64,000 nucleotides of DNA from Marivirga harenae (GTDB lineage: Bacteria; Bacteroidota; Bacteroidia; Cytophagales; Cyclobacteriaceae): positions 3,183,501 to 3,247,500 of the forward strand of contig NZ_CP130565.1 in assembly GCF_030534335.1 (NCBI RefSeq), given 5' to 3'. Shown one piece after another: positions 53,022 through 62,262 of this stretch. The number at the start of each line of letters is the position of its first letter. The stretch's first letter is position 1. The notes under the pieces were generated by a model. That model ran no database searches. It worked only from the letters and a program-made list of their open reading frames with translations, and was not told the origin of the DNA. The translations under genes were made by a program, and so were the position numbers.

Positions 53022-54329
53022 TCAATCTACTCTCTCAATCTTGGCACCTAAAGCGTTCAGACGCTCGTCAATATTCTGGTAACCTCTGTCGATTTGTTCA
53101 ACATTATGAATGGTACTTTCCCCCTCAGCAGATAAAGCAGCAATCAATAAAGAAACTCCAGCTCTAATATCAGGGGAGGTCATGGATATACCCCTCAAAT
53201 TAATTTGTCTGTCAAGTCCGATTACTGTGGCTCTATGAGGGTCACACAAGATGATTTGAGCCCCCATGTCAATTAACTTATCAACAAAAAATAGTCTGCT
53301 TTCAAACATTTTTTGATGAACCAAGACAGTTCCTTTTGCTTGTGTGGCTACTACCAATACAATACTTAATAAGTCGGGAGTAAAACCAGGCCAAATGGCA
53401 TCTGCTATAGTCATAATAGAACCATCAATAAAAGTTTCTATTTCATAATGCTGTTGAGAAGGGATGAATATATCATCGCCTCTAAACTCCATTGTGATTC
53501 CAAGCCTTTTAAAAGTTTCAGGAATGATTCCCAAATGCTGAATACCAGCATTTTTAATGGTGATTTCGGATTGGGTCATAGCAGCCAATCCAATAAAACT
53601 CCCAATCTCAATCATATCGGGCAACATAGTATGTTCAGTGCCTTTTAAGCTTTCAACCCCCTCTATATGTAATAAATTGGAACCGATACCTTCGATTTTC
53701 GCCCCCATTCTAACCAACATTTTGCAGAGTTGCTGGATGTAGGGTTCGCAGGCAGCATTATAAATTGAGGTTTTCCCCTTGGCCATGGAAGCAGCCATGA
53801 TGATGTTGGCAGTTCCAGTTACTGAGGCTTCATCTAAATGAATATAGGCACCAGTAAGGCTAGATGCATCAATATGATAATAATTCTTTTCCGATTCAAA
53901 GAGGAATTTTGCTCCTAGCTTCTGAAAGCCGATAAAGTGAGTGTCCAATCTTCTTCTTCCTATTTTATCTCCTCCTGGTTTTGGAATCATCGCTTTTCCA
54001 AACCTTGCCAGTAAAGGCCCTAACAGCATGATTGAACCTCTTAATGAAGCCGCCTTTTGCGTGTATTCGGCTGTACCGAAGAAATCGAGTTTTACAGACT
54101 TTGCTGTAAATTCATAACTTTCTTCACCAATTTTATTGACTTCCACACCCAAATCTTCCAATAAATCAATTAATTTATTGACATCGACAATATTAGGTAC
54201 TTTATGAATAGTTACTTTTTCAGGTGTTAATAAAACAGCACAAAGAATTTGTAATGCCTCATTTTTTGCGCCCTGAGGATGAATTTCACCGGAAAGTTTT
54301 TGCCCTCCGGTTATTTTAAATGATCCCAT
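53022..54329 (-). CDS. murA: UDP-N-acetylglucosamine 1-carboxyvinyltransferase
   Basis: A 435-aa MurA enzyme, which transfers enolpyruvate from PEP to UDP-GlcNAc in the first committed step of peptidoglycan synthesis. The domain is complete from GGQKLSGEIHPQGAKNEALQ to QIDRGYQNIDERLNALGAKI. At the position of the active-site cysteine (Cys115 of E. coli; PGGC there) the protein has Asp121 in PKPGGDKIGRRRLDTH. A Cys-to-Asp change gives fosfomycin resistance in the studied enzymes, so intrinsic resistance is likely. It is separated from the DUF4290 gene by only 3 bp and is transcribed with it. Confidence 0.95.
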   Translation of the reverse strand: MGSFKITGGQKLSGEIHPQGAKNEALQILCAVLLTPEKVTIHKVPNIVDVNKLIDLLEDLGVEVNKIGEESYEFTAKSVKLDFFGTAEYTQKAASLRGSIMLLGPLLARFGKAMIPKPGGDKIGRRRLDTHFIGFQKLGAKFLFESEKNYYHIDASSLTGAYIHLDEASVTGTANIIMAASMAKGKTSIYNAACEPYIQQLCKMLVRMGAKIEGIGSNLLHIEGVESLKGTEHTMLPDMIEIGSFIGLAAMTQSEITIKNAGIQHLGIIPETFKRLGITMEFRGDDIFIPSQQHYEIETFIDGSIMTIADAIWPGFTPDLLSIVLVVATQAKGTVLVHQKMFESRLFFVDKLIDMGAQIILCDPHRATVIGLDRQINLRGISMTSPDIRAGVSLLIAALSAEGESTIHNVEQIDRGYQNIDERLNALGAKIERVD

Positions 54330-54332
54330 TGA

Positions 54333-54971
54333 TTAGTTTCTTCTTCTTTTTTGGTTGCTTCCTTTTGAAGGTCTTTTGCCTTTATTGTTGTTTCTAGGTC
54401 TATTGTCTTTGAAGATAGTATCAAATGCATTTGTAGCTTTAACATGTTCAATGTCAACGCTTAGTTTTCCATTTGAAAGTTGTTTGATGTTGTCAGCTAT
54501 AGCTTCTTCGGTTACATTATCTCTGTTCCATGTCGTGTAGAAGGTCTTCATTAATCGACCTATATAATAAACTGCGGCTTGTTTTTCCTCTGGATCTTCA
54601 AGGCTGATTGCTTTTTCAACCAATAATTCAACATTACGACCATAGTGCTTGAATTTTACTTCCTCCGAAGCATATTTCACAGGTTGTGGCTTTTTACCTA
54701 AAATCTCTTTTTCAGGCATAGGAAAGGGGCTATCTACCTCTAAGTTGAAATCTGACATGATGTATAAATCATCCCAGTATTTTTGCATGTTTTCGTTGCT
54801 ATTGTCTTTTGGACCACTGCTTAATTGCTTAATCAAATCTACTACAGTGAAGGCCATTTTATTGCGTTGTTCTTTATCTTCAACGGTGCGCAAATGTTTG
54901 ACCAACATTTGGACATTGCGTCCATATTCTTTTAACTTCATTTCAGGTCTTTGGGTGTTATAATCTAACAT
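54333..54971 (-). CDS. DUF4290 protein
   Basis: A 212-aa soluble protein whose start is taken at ATG 54971 (MLDYNTQRPEMKLKEYGRNV) because relatives begin there; an in-frame extension adds 7 residues. It has two repeats of a KYGRNVELLV-like segment (YGRNVQMLVKHL and YGRNVELLVEKA) and a basic tail (NNNKGKRPSKGSNQKRRRN). DUF4290 is a Bacteroidota family of unknown role. It is always found next to murA in related genomes, as I recall, and here the stop is 3 bp before murA. Confidence 0.85.
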   Translation of the reverse strand: MLDYNTQRPEMKLKEYGRNVQMLVKHLRTVEDKEQRNKMAFTVVDLIKQLSSGPKDNSNENMQKYWDDLYIMSDFNLEVDSPFPMPEKEILGKKPQPVKYASEEVKFKHYGRNVELLVEKAISLEDPEEKQAAVYYIGRLMKTFYTTWNRDNVTEEAIADNIKQLSNGKLSVDIEHVKATNAFDTIFKDNRPRNNNKGKRPSKGSNQKRRRN

Positions 54972-55179
54972 ATTCTTAGCTTTCTCTTTCACAAAGGTAG
55001 AAAATTAGAAATAAATAACAGGCATTACAATTTTATCATATGAAAATTAAATTTTTTAATCGGGAAAGTACTTTTAACGGGCTTTCATCAGCTATTTTAG
55101 GAAGCTTATATAAAATTCATTGTCATATTAAATAGATTTAACCATTTTTGAGATTAAGTAAAACCAAATTTTAATCATT

Positions 55180-57042
55180 ATGAAAATAAAATTAATAGGA
55201 TTTTTTATTGCTAGTCTGATGAGCACGCTTGTTTTCGGACAAACAAAAGATCGTTGGCAACAAGCCATAAAATATGAAATGGAGATTGATATGGATGTGG
55301 AAACCCACCGTTTCGATGGGAAACAAAAGGCAGTCTACACCAATAATTCGCCGGATGAGCTGAACAAGGTTTTTTATCATTTGTATTTTAATGCTTTTCA
55401 ACCTAACAGTATGATGGATGTTCGTTCAAGAACAATTAAAGATCCAGACAGAAGAGTAGGGGACAGAATAAGTAAACTAAGTGAAGATCAAATCGGCTAT
55501 CAAAAAATAATCAGCCTTAAGCAAGATGGTAAGAAAGTAGATTACGAAGTAGTCGGAACTATTTTGGAAGTAGATTTGAACAAGCCTATTAAATCTGGCG
55601 AAACCGTAACCTTCGAAATGGAATTTGAAGCACAAGTTCCTGAGCAAATCAGAAGAACTGGTCGAAATAATGCTGAAGGTATTAGCTATTCCATGGCGCA
55701 ATGGTATCCTAAAATGTCAGAATATGATTACCAAGGCTGGCACTCTAATCCTTATATAGGGAGAGAGTTTCATGGTATTTGGGCTGATTTTGATGTGAAG
55801 ATTAGCATTGATAAAGATTTTGTATTAGGAGGTACAGGTTATATTCAAAATCCTAATGAAGTAGGTCACGGGTATCAGGCTGATGGGGTTAAGCCAGGCA
55901 AAGGAAAAAATGGTAAGCTTACTTGGCATTTTAAAGCTCCACAGGTTATTGATTTTATGTGGGCAGCTGATCCTGATTATACTCATGTAAAGGCTCAGGT
56001 TCCTAATGGTCCAGAATTGCATTTCTTGTATCAGAAAAACGAAAATACCGAAGAAAACTGGGGAAAGTTACCTGAGTATACTGTTAAAGCATTTGAGTAC
56101 ATGAACAAAACATTCGGAAAATATCCGTATAAACAGTATTCAGTTATTCAAGGTGGCGATGGTGGAATGGAATATCCAATGTCTACTTTAATTACTGGAG
56201 AAAGAAGTCTAGGAAGTCTGGTAGGTGTGACGGTTCATGAAATGTTCCATAGCTGGTACCAAGGAGTTTTAGCATCAAATGAATCGTTATATGAATGGAT
56301 GGATGAGGGCTTTACCTCATTTGGAGCTGCTGAAACTATGAATGAAATAATGGAGCAAGGCCAAGAAAACCCGCAGTCAGGAAATTACAGAGGGTATTTA
56401 GCATTAGCAGAAAGTGGCTATGAAGAACCCATGAGTACACATGCGGATCATTATATGACCAATTTCGCTTACGGAAGAGCTGCCTATTCTAAAGGTGCCA
56501 CTTTTTTAGGACAGCTGAGATATATAATGGGTGAGGACGTTTTTTATCCTGCCATGAGGACTTACTTTAATGAGTGGAAATTCAAGCATCCTAATGACAA
56601 TGATTTTATCAGAGTAATGGAGAAAGCATCTGGTTTAGAATTAGATTGGTTTAAAGAATATTGGGTTTATTCTACTAAACAGATTGATTATGGAGTAAAA
56701 TCAGTATTGGAAAAGAATGGTAAAACCTTTGTTACTTTGGAGAAAATTGGTGAAATGCCAATGCCATTAGAAGTAACTGTAACCTATAATGACGGAAAAA
56801 GTGAAGTTATATATATTCCTTTGAGAATTATGAGAGGTGAAAAATCTTTTAAATCAGATGTGAATGTGAAAACGGTGGCAGATTGGCCATGGGTATACCC
56901 AAGCTATACTTTTGAATTGAGTCAGAGCGCCTCTAACATTAATAGTTTGGTGATTGATGAAAATGAAGGTATGGCAGATGTTAATAGAGAAAACAATGCT
57001 TTTGATGCTGATAAACATTTGAAGTCAACATTTGACAAATAG
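55180..57042 (+). CDS. Secreted M1-family aminopeptidase
   Basis: A 620-aa M1 metallopeptidase. A signal peptide (MKIKLIGFFIASLMSTLVFG) directs export. The catalytic zinc site is HEMFH in GVTVHEMFHSWYQGV, with the second Glu in ESLYEWMDEGFTSFGAAE, and the exopeptidase signature is GGMEYP. Family members cleave N-terminal amino acids. A related gene starts at 63036 near the window end, so the genome has at least two. A long hairpin follows the stop. Confidence 0.92.
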   Translation: MKIKLIGFFIASLMSTLVFGQTKDRWQQAIKYEMEIDMDVETHRFDGKQKAVYTNNSPDELNKVFYHLYFNAFQPNSMMDVRSRTIKDPDRRVGDRISKLSEDQIGYQKIISLKQDGKKVDYEVVGTILEVDLNKPIKSGETVTFEMEFEAQVPEQIRRTGRNNAEGISYSMAQWYPKMSEYDYQGWHSNPYIGREFHGIWADFDVKISIDKDFVLGGTGYIQNPNEVGHGYQADGVKPGKGKNGKLTWHFKAPQVIDFMWAADPDYTHVKAQVPNGPELHFLYQKNENTEENWGKLPEYTVKAFEYMNKTFGKYPYKQYSVIQGGDGGMEYPMSTLITGERSLGSLVGVTVHEMFHSWYQGVLASNESLYEWMDEGFTSFGAAETMNEIMEQGQENPQSGNYRGYLALAESGYEEPMSTHADHYMTNFAYGRAAYSKGATFLGQLRYIMGEDVFYPAMRTYFNEWKFKHPNDNDFIRVMEKASGLELDWFKEYWVYSTKQIDYGVKSVLEKNGKTFVTLEKIGEMPMPLEVTVTYNDGKSEVIYIPLRIMRGEKSFKSDVNVKTVADWPWVYPSYTFELSQSASNINSLVIDENEGMADVNRENNAFDADKHLKSTFDK

Positions 57043-57058
57043 TATAATATTTTAAGTT

Positions 57059-57127
57059 AAAAAGTCTTTACAGAAAATCCGAAAAGTACATTGCTTTCGT
57101 AACTTGGAAAAACTGTAAAGACTTTTT
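57059..57127 (+). terminator. Long inverted repeat between M1 peptidase and transporter
   Basis: A perfect 15-bp inverted repeat, AAAAAGTCTTTACAG / CTGTAAAGACTTTTT, with a 39-nt loop, ending 4 bp before the ATG of the transporter. It could terminate the peptidase mRNA and, by its position, also shape or attenuate expression of the transporter. Confidence 0.6.
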
Positions 57128-57131
57128 TATT

Positions 57132-58223
57132 ATGGACAATCAAAAAACATCTGCAATTCAGTGGAAGCAAATGATCAGCTTATTAGCACTTTATGCTTCC
57201 GTAATTATAGGTTGGATCGCCTATCATAGATACCAACCAGCACTTCTTGATACATTTGATATGAAAGAGTTTGCACCTATACTTATTTGGGGGCAAGCTA
57301 TCATACTTATTTTAACTCCTCCATTGGCTGGTTATTTGGGTGATAAGTATCGAGATAGACTAGGAAATAGACTTCGTATAATTACATTGGGCGTTAGTTT
57401 TGCTGCAATGATCTTTATGACCGTTGCTTTTACTTTAATTGTTAATCCTCCGAGGTCTTTTGTTCTTTACGCACTACCTGTTTTAGTTATTCTCTGGCTA
57501 TTTGCTATGAGCTTATTTACAAGTCCGGCTATTTCTACAATAGAAATGTTTAGTCCAAGTACTAAATTGCCAATTACCGTAGCTGCTTTAACAATTACTT
57601 CTGATTTGCTTTACTCCTTGGAACCTGTTATTGTAGATATTATTGACTTCTTGGGTGGAGCCGCAACATTCGCAGTTGGAGGAATAATTGTTTCAGTTTC
57701 AGGTTACCTATTGCGAAAGAACTCCATGGCAATAACAGATGAGGGTCAAGAAACCCGACCTGATGATTATAATCCTAAAACCAACATGGGAAAAGTTATT
57801 TTTCTTGGAATTGGTATGGGACTGTTCTCTGGAATTATCATCGAAGTATTTCCAGATTACTTAGATAAATTAAAATCTGTAATGGGCATAAGCGGACAAT
57901 GGGTCTCTTCATTAGTGTTGATCCTAACAGCTATTTTTTCAATCGTGATTAGTCGAAGAGTTACAAAAGAAAATATAGTTAAATTATTAATAATAGGTTT
58001 AGTATTTGCCGGAGTGAGTACAATTGGAATTTTCACTATCCCCAATGATATGTTGATTATTCTTTCATTGATCGTTTTTGCTATTTTTTATGCCATGGTA
58101 AATGTCACCGCATTGCCATTAGCACTTCAAAACACCAGTATAAAACAGAAAGTGTTAGGAGTTGGAGTATTTTTCTGTGGATTTGAGATTCCTAACAGTG
58201 TTCTTGATGTGATTTTGCTGTAG
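57132..58223 (+). CDS. MFS-like membrane protein
   Basis: A 363-aa protein with about ten membrane helices (MISLLALYASVIIGWIAYHR, APILIWGQAIILILTPPLAG, ITLGVSFAAMIFMTVAFTLI, and others) and the loop YLGDKYRDRLGNRLR, which resembles the cytoplasmic loop of major facilitator transporters (GxLxDRxGRR). It is shorter than standard MFS proteins by two helices. The substrate cannot be predicted. Start at 57132 directly follows the hairpin. The gene ends in a strong bidirectional terminator. Confidence 0.7.
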   Translation: MDNQKTSAIQWKQMISLLALYASVIIGWIAYHRYQPALLDTFDMKEFAPILIWGQAIILILTPPLAGYLGDKYRDRLGNRLRIITLGVSFAAMIFMTVAFTLIVNPPRSFVLYALPVLVILWLFAMSLFTSPAISTIEMFSPSTKLPITVAALTITSDLLYSLEPVIVDIIDFLGGAATFAVGGIIVSVSGYLLRKNSMAITDEGQETRPDDYNPKTNMGKVIFLGIGMGLFSGIIIEVFPDYLDKLKSVMGISGQWVSSLVLILTAIFSIVISRRVTKENIVKLLIIGLVFAGVSTIGIFTIPNDMLIILSLIVFAIFYAMVNVTALPLALQNTSIKQKVLGVGVFFCGFEIPNSVLDVILL

Positions 58224-58261
58224 TGATTTCCTAGAATTACTAATAAGAAGGTTCCGGAAAT

Positions 58262-58301
58262 AATAAAGCCTGTCATAAGACGATATATGACAGGCTTTAT
58301 T
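58262..58301. terminator. Bidirectional terminator
   Basis: A perfect 16-bp inverted repeat, AATAAAGCCTGTCATA (58262-58277) with its complement (58286-58301) and an 8-nt loop. Its A/T-rich ends supply T runs on both strands, so it can stop the plus-strand transporter and the minus-strand paa operon. Confidence 0.88.
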
Positions 58302-58318
58302 CTTTAATCAGTTATAGC

Positions 58319-58804
58319 TTATATCGGCTTAAAACTTTCAAATGCTTCACCGCAATTATTGCAGTGATGCAATGATCTACATAAAGTAGGACCAAATGGT
58401 GATTTTAATGTGGTATTTGTACTGTCACAGTTGGGACATTCGGCATGCTCGATAATATCTAGGTCTTCTATCACATTGTTATGAACTGGTGGCGGAGCAA
58501 GTCCAAATTTCTTTAAAGCTCTTTTTCCTTCTTCTGAAATGAGATCAGAACTCCAAGTGGTTTTCAAGTTTAAATTGACAGTATGATTTTCAATTCCATT
58601 TTTATTTAGGACGTCCACAACATCCTGCTTCATATAATCCATAGCAGGACATCCAATAAAAGTAGGAGTCATATTTACTGTTATATGATCATTATCAATT
58701 TCAATACCAGTTATCACCCCCAAATCTACTAATGAAATAACAGGGATTTCAGGATCTTTTACCTCCTTCAACATCTCCAATATTTTATCCTCAGTTAATA
58801 TCAT
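58319..58804 (-). CDS. paaD: 1,2-phenylacetyl-CoA epoxidase subunit PaaD
   Basis: A 161-aa protein of the PaaD type. Residues 1-95 are the MIP18/DUF59 domain (KDPEIPVISLVDLGVITGIE, TPTFIGCPAMDYM) used for iron-sulfur assembly or maturation, and the tail has a four-Cys zinc ribbon (CPNCDSTN, CNNCGEAF). PaaD is needed for a working phenylacetyl-CoA epoxidase. It is last in the paaA-B-C-D order. paaE, usually next, is absent, so the reductase is encoded elsewhere. A strong terminator follows. Confidence 0.9.
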   Translation of the reverse strand: MILTEDKILEMLKEVKDPEIPVISLVDLGVITGIEIDNDHITVNMTPTFIGCPAMDYMKQDVVDVLNKNGIENHTVNLNLKTTWSSDLISEEGKRALKKFGLAPPPVHNNVIEDLDIIEHAECPNCDSTNTTLKSPFGPTLCRSLHHCNNCGEAFESFKPI

Positions 58805-58858
58805 TTCTTCAATATTTTATTTCAAATGCGTAATCCTTTTTCTCTCGTTCTGGTGTTG

Positions 58859-58945
58859 AAACCTGTCAGGTTTACATAAGATTTTAAATATTCTAAATAT
58901 CACATTTATAGTCTTTGATTTTAGAAAGACCTGACAGTTTTTGTT
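58859..58945. repeat. Dispersed AACCTGTCAGGTT-type repeats
   Basis: A palindrome AAACCTG / CAGGTTT (58859-58873) and a related GACCTGACAGTTTTT (58929-58943) lie in the paaC-paaD spacer. Short repeats like this are scattered in Bacteroidota intergenic regions. Confidence 0.4.
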
Positions 58946-58996
58946 GTATGCCTGACCATGGCTAAGCAGAGTGAATTTATTTTGTCGAAAGTATAA

Positions 58997-59752
58997 TTAC
59001 CAATCTGCCGTAGGATCAACTCTAAACACTTCGCTCATTTCTTCTACTAATGGTTGCAAGTGTTTGGTATGTTCCCCGTATCTTCCTCCGTAAATCGGCT
59101 CAACCGTATTCCAATCAGGTAAATTTAAACCAGCTTCTCCTAAAACAATGGCTATATTTTCTTTCCATTGATCTTCTATAGCTTTTTCACCTTTGTAAAC
59201 TCCAGCTTCGATGATTTCTTTTTCAAATTTGGAAGGCTCAAATACGCCCAAAGCATAAGGCAAAGCCTCATTTAAGCTGTTTTGCAATTTTTCATGTGCC
59301 TCCTCATTTGCAGTAGCCAATTGCTTAATCCATGTATTGGCATGCATCACGTGATATTTAATCTCACCTTTTAATTTTCTGGCAACTTGAGCGACTTCCT
59401 CTATTGGGCAATCAGCGAGCATGCTAAATCGAATATAATCTGCATGGTCGAATAGGAAATGGCGGATTAAACTAAAATCATATTCACCTATGGGTAATTC
59501 CACAAACTGACTATTATGGAACTGATCAGCGTTTCTAGTGAAAGCAACAGTGTCCGGATCTTGTTCTCCTAATTGATGCAACAAATTGTAAAAAGCTAAG
59601 CTTTGCCCAACCTTATCTTGTGCCATAGAAGAAAATGCAATATCTTCTTCAAGTAATGGGCCCACTCCAGTCCATTCGGAATTTCTATGACCTAAAATCA
59701 ATAAATCATCCGCTATTTTATATAATAAATCTTTTAATGCTTCTTCCGTCAT
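58997..59752 (-). CDS. paaC: 1,2-phenylacetyl-CoA epoxidase subunit PaaC
   Basis: A 251-aa structural subunit of the epoxidase complex: a four-helix ferritin-like protein that pairs with PaaA (IADDLLILGHRNSEWTGVGP, LLEEDIAFSSMAQDKVGQSL, EIKYHVMHANTWIKQL). The ends of the helices keep the acidic and His residues of the family, but the metal site itself lies in PaaA. It starts 3 bp downstream of paaB, and a 192-bp spacer separates it from paaD. Confidence 0.93.
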   Translation of the reverse strand: MTEEALKDLLYKIADDLLILGHRNSEWTGVGPLLEEDIAFSSMAQDKVGQSLAFYNLLHQLGEQDPDTVAFTRNADQFHNSQFVELPIGEYDFSLIRHFLFDHADYIRFSMLADCPIEEVAQVARKLKGEIKYHVMHANTWIKQLATANEEAHEKLQNSLNEALPYALGVFEPSKFEKEIIEAGVYKGEKAIEDQWKENIAIVLGEAGLNLPDWNTVEPIYGGRYGEHTKHLQPLVEEMSEVFRVDPTADW

Positions 59753-59755
59753 GAT

Positions 59756-60397
59756 TTATGCGTTTTGTTCTGCTTTAAATTTCTTGATTTTTTCAGTTGC
59801 TTTATAATCCATGGCATCTCTGTATTTCTTTTCAGGAAGGGTTTCCCAAATATCTGCAAAATCAGCTCCGTCAATTTTCATGAATTCCTCCGATTTTGCA
59901 ACCCAAATGTTCAACACAGATTTTTCTTCCTGAAATTGGTTCTTGGCTTTAAGGAGTGCTTCTTCAAAGCAAGAAGCTTCTAAGCTACCAATATGAGCAT
60001 GCTGCTTACCTCTTTTCTTCAAATGAAAGATTTCATACTTTTCTGTTTTCCCTTTTTCAGCTCCTTCCAATATCTCCTCATGGATGAAGTCATAGATATC
60101 TTCATTATTTTCAGTAATAGGCGATACTTGCACATTGTCTGTTTTTACAACCCAGACGCCAGAGCAACTCATGCCTCTTCTGCTGAATTGTTCCTTGGCA
60201 AATAAAAATGCCATGTCAATTGTTGGGGCATGAACGATACCTTCATGCTGATACGGTTTATTTTCCTTTGGCTGTACGAATACTTCAAAAGTGACAAATT
60301 GATCTTTGTTTTCTTTTGAAGGGAATGTAGTACCAAACTCGGCAGGGATATTTAATCTATTAATCCTGGGATCTAAAGAGTTTAAAAAATCAGACAT
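59756..60397 (-). CDS. paaB: 1,2-phenylacetyl-CoA epoxidase subunit PaaB, tandem two-domain form
   Basis: A 213-aa protein, twice the length of the usual PaaB (about 95 aa). Two PaaB-like units are seen: one with FVTFEVFVQPKENKPYQHEG, then AFLFAKEQFSRRG, and one with YEIFHLKKRGKQHAHIGSLE, then ALLKAKNQFQEEK. PaaB is a small structural subunit that bridges the epoxidase complex; tandem forms are seen in Bacteroidota. It lies 3 bp from paaC and 103 bp from paaA. The spacer holds a small palindrome (60452-60471). Confidence 0.9.
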   Translation of the reverse strand: MSDFLNSLDPRINRLNIPAEFGTTFPSKENKDQFVTFEVFVQPKENKPYQHEGIVHAPTIDMAFLFAKEQFSRRGMSCSGVWVVKTDNVQVSPITENNEDIYDFIHEEILEGAEKGKTEKYEIFHLKKRGKQHAHIGSLEASCFEEALLKAKNQFQEEKSVLNIWVAKSEEFMKIDGADFADIWETLPEKKYRDAMDYKATEKIKKFKAEQNA

Positions 60398-60451
60398 ATT
60401 TTAAATTAATAATTAGAAATTAATGATAAATACTACTTTTACTTAAATAAG

Positions 60452-60471
60452 ATTCCCGCTTTCGCGGGAAT
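60452..60471. repeat. ATTCCCGC palindrome
   Basis: A perfect 8-bp stem, ATTCCCGC / GCGGGAAT, with a 4-nt loop, followed by GACGAAAGA. A short dispersed palindrome common in many genomes. It lies between paaA and paaB and could also affect mRNA processing. Confidence 0.6.
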
Positions 60472-60500
60472 GACGAAAGATCCAGCTATTTCGTTATTTA

Positions 60501-61499
60501 TTAAGCCAGCGGTGCTACGTACTCTTCGCCTTTTGTTTTGGCCGTCAATGCTCTTCTTACCCAAGCTCCTCTTTCTTCAGCAATTCTCCTTACTGCTAAA
60601 CGCTCTTTATTACATGGCCCATCACCATTAATCACTCTCTTGAATTCCTCCCAATCTGGCTCTGTGAATTCCCATTCACCTGATTCAGAATTCTTCTTTA
60701 GATTTTCATCAGGAATAGTCAATCCTAATTCCCAAATTTTAGGTACATACATATCCAAGAACTGCTGACGACATTCGTCATTAGTGGCCATTTTCACTTT
60801 CCACTTAGTTAAGATTTGCGTATGCGTTGACATCTTATCCGAAGGACCAAAGAAATGCATCATTGGTGCCCACCATCTATTCACTGCCTCTTGCATCATT
60901 TCCCTTTGCTTTGGAGTTCCAGTTGCCAAGTGAATAACACAGTGGTGACCATATTTTAAGTGGAAAGATTCCTCCGCACAAATTCTGTCCAGAGCACGAC
61001 AATAAGGTCCGTAACTACCTCGAGCATTAGCCAGTTGGTTAACTATAGCACCTGCATCCACTAGCCATGAAATAAAACATGAATCAGCCCAAGTGAAGGT
61101 AGGGTAGTTGAAAATGTTTGAATACTTAGATTTTCCAGTAATCAGATCTTCAATCATTTGCTCGCGACTTTTACCTAAAGTCTCTGCTGCACCGTACAGC
61201 AATTGAGCATGTCCCACTTCATCCTGCACTTTTGCCATCAAAGCCAACTTTCTTTTGAAGCCGGGAGCTCTTGTGATCCAAGTCCCTTCTGGCAAAGCAC
61301 CAATAATCTCAGAATGACCGTGCTGTTCAATCATTCGAACTAATTGCTTTCTATACAACTTAGGCATCCAATCGTTAGGCTCAATTTTTTCACCTCTCTC
61401 GATTCGTGCTTCAAACTCAGCTAATTTTTGTGGGTCTTCATCTTTCAATAATTCATTGTTTACCGATGAAGATTCAAATACTTGTCCGCCTCCGTACAT
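60501..61499 (-). CDS. paaA: 1,2-phenylacetyl-CoA epoxidase catalytic subunit PaaA
   Basis: A 332-aa catalytic subunit of the ring 1,2-phenylacetyl-CoA epoxidase. The di-iron ligands lie in the helical motifs [16 protein letters not shown] and [15 protein letters not shown], as in bacterial multicomponent monooxygenases. It converts phenylacetyl-CoA to the ring epoxide for aerobic phenylacetate breakdown. First gene of the operon, downstream of a TetR-type regulator gene on the same strand (106 bp gap). Confidence 0.95.
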   Translation of the reverse strand: MYGGGQVFESSSVNNELLKDEDPQKLAEFEARIERGEKIEPNDWMPKLYRKQLVRMIEQHGHSEIIGALPEGTWITRAPGFKRKLALMAKVQDEVGHAQLLYGAAETLGKSREQMIEDLITGKSKYSNIFNYPTFTWADSCFISWLVDAGAIVNQLANARGSYGPYCRALDRICAEESFHLKYGHHCVIHLATGTPKQREMMQEAVNRWWAPMMHFFGPSDKMSTHTQILTKWKVKMATNDECRQQFLDMYVPKIWELGLTIPDENLKKNSESGEWEFTEPDWEEFKRVINGDGPCNKERLAVRRIAEERGAWVRRALTAKTKGEEYVAPLA

Positions 61500-61604
61500 A
61501 ATTTTATCGTTTTTACGTTTTTTAAATTAAACAAGAAATTGTTGCATGGTTCTTGATATCAGGTCCCAATTACCTTACTCTTGTTTTTGCCTTATTAGCA
61601 TAAT

Positions 61605-62192
61605 CTATGATCTAATTTTTAGTCCATTAATGAAAACATCTGTTACATTTTCAGCTATTTCTTCAGGACTTAATTTACCTTCTGGTTTGTACCAAGAAGG
61701 CATCCAATTGATTGAAGAAAGCAACGCCAAAACAGTGAATTTTGCATCCATTCTTTTGAAGACACCTTCTTTATGACCATCTATTAGTATTTGTATAAAT
61801 TTATTTTCATAATTATTTCGCATCGTTAGAAAATCTTGCAAATAAGATTCACTTAAGTGCCTCCATTCCGAAAAGAAAACGGCACTAGCTGCACTATCTT
61901 TAGTCAAAACATTGACGTGTGAAACCACCGCTTTTTTTAGTTTTTCATCAGCACTTAACTTCTCCAATTCTATTTTTTCTAAAGATTGAAAAAAATCGGT
62001 AGCCATTTGAAAGCAAATTTTTTGAAGAATCTCTTCTTTTGATTTAATATGAGAATAAAGACTTGCTGCTTCAATTCCAATATATCCTGCTAAATCGCGC
62101 ATACTAGTTGCTGCATAGCCTTGCTTTTGAAAAAGTTCAGTGGCTTTTTCAATAATTTGCTGCTTTCTATTTACTTTTGGTTTGGTAATCAT
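61605..62192 (-). CDS. TetR/AcrR-family regulator
   Basis: A 195-aa TetR repressor. The helix-turn-helix is IEKATELFQKQGYAATSMRD, then LAGYIGIEAASLYSHIKSKE. The C-terminal ligand domain is helical. It lies directly upstream of paaA on the same strand and is the likely regulator of the phenylacetate genes, perhaps responding to phenylacetyl-CoA. Small repeats around CAAACGTTCGTT (62212-62219 area) in its upstream region could be its operator. Confidence 0.85.
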   Translation of the reverse strand: MITKPKVNRKQQIIEKATELFQKQGYAATSMRDLAGYIGIEAASLYSHIKSKEEILQKICFQMATDFFQSLEKIELEKLSADEKLKKAVVSHVNVLTKDSAASAVFFSEWRHLSESYLQDFLTMRNNYENKFIQILIDGHKEGVFKRMDAKFTVLALLSSINWMPSWYKPEGKLSPEEIAENVTDVFINGLKIRS

Positions 62193-62262
62193 TGTCCAAA
62201 TATAATAAACAAACGTTCGTTAGGGAAATATTGTTCACGAAAATTTTATTTATTGTGTGAAG

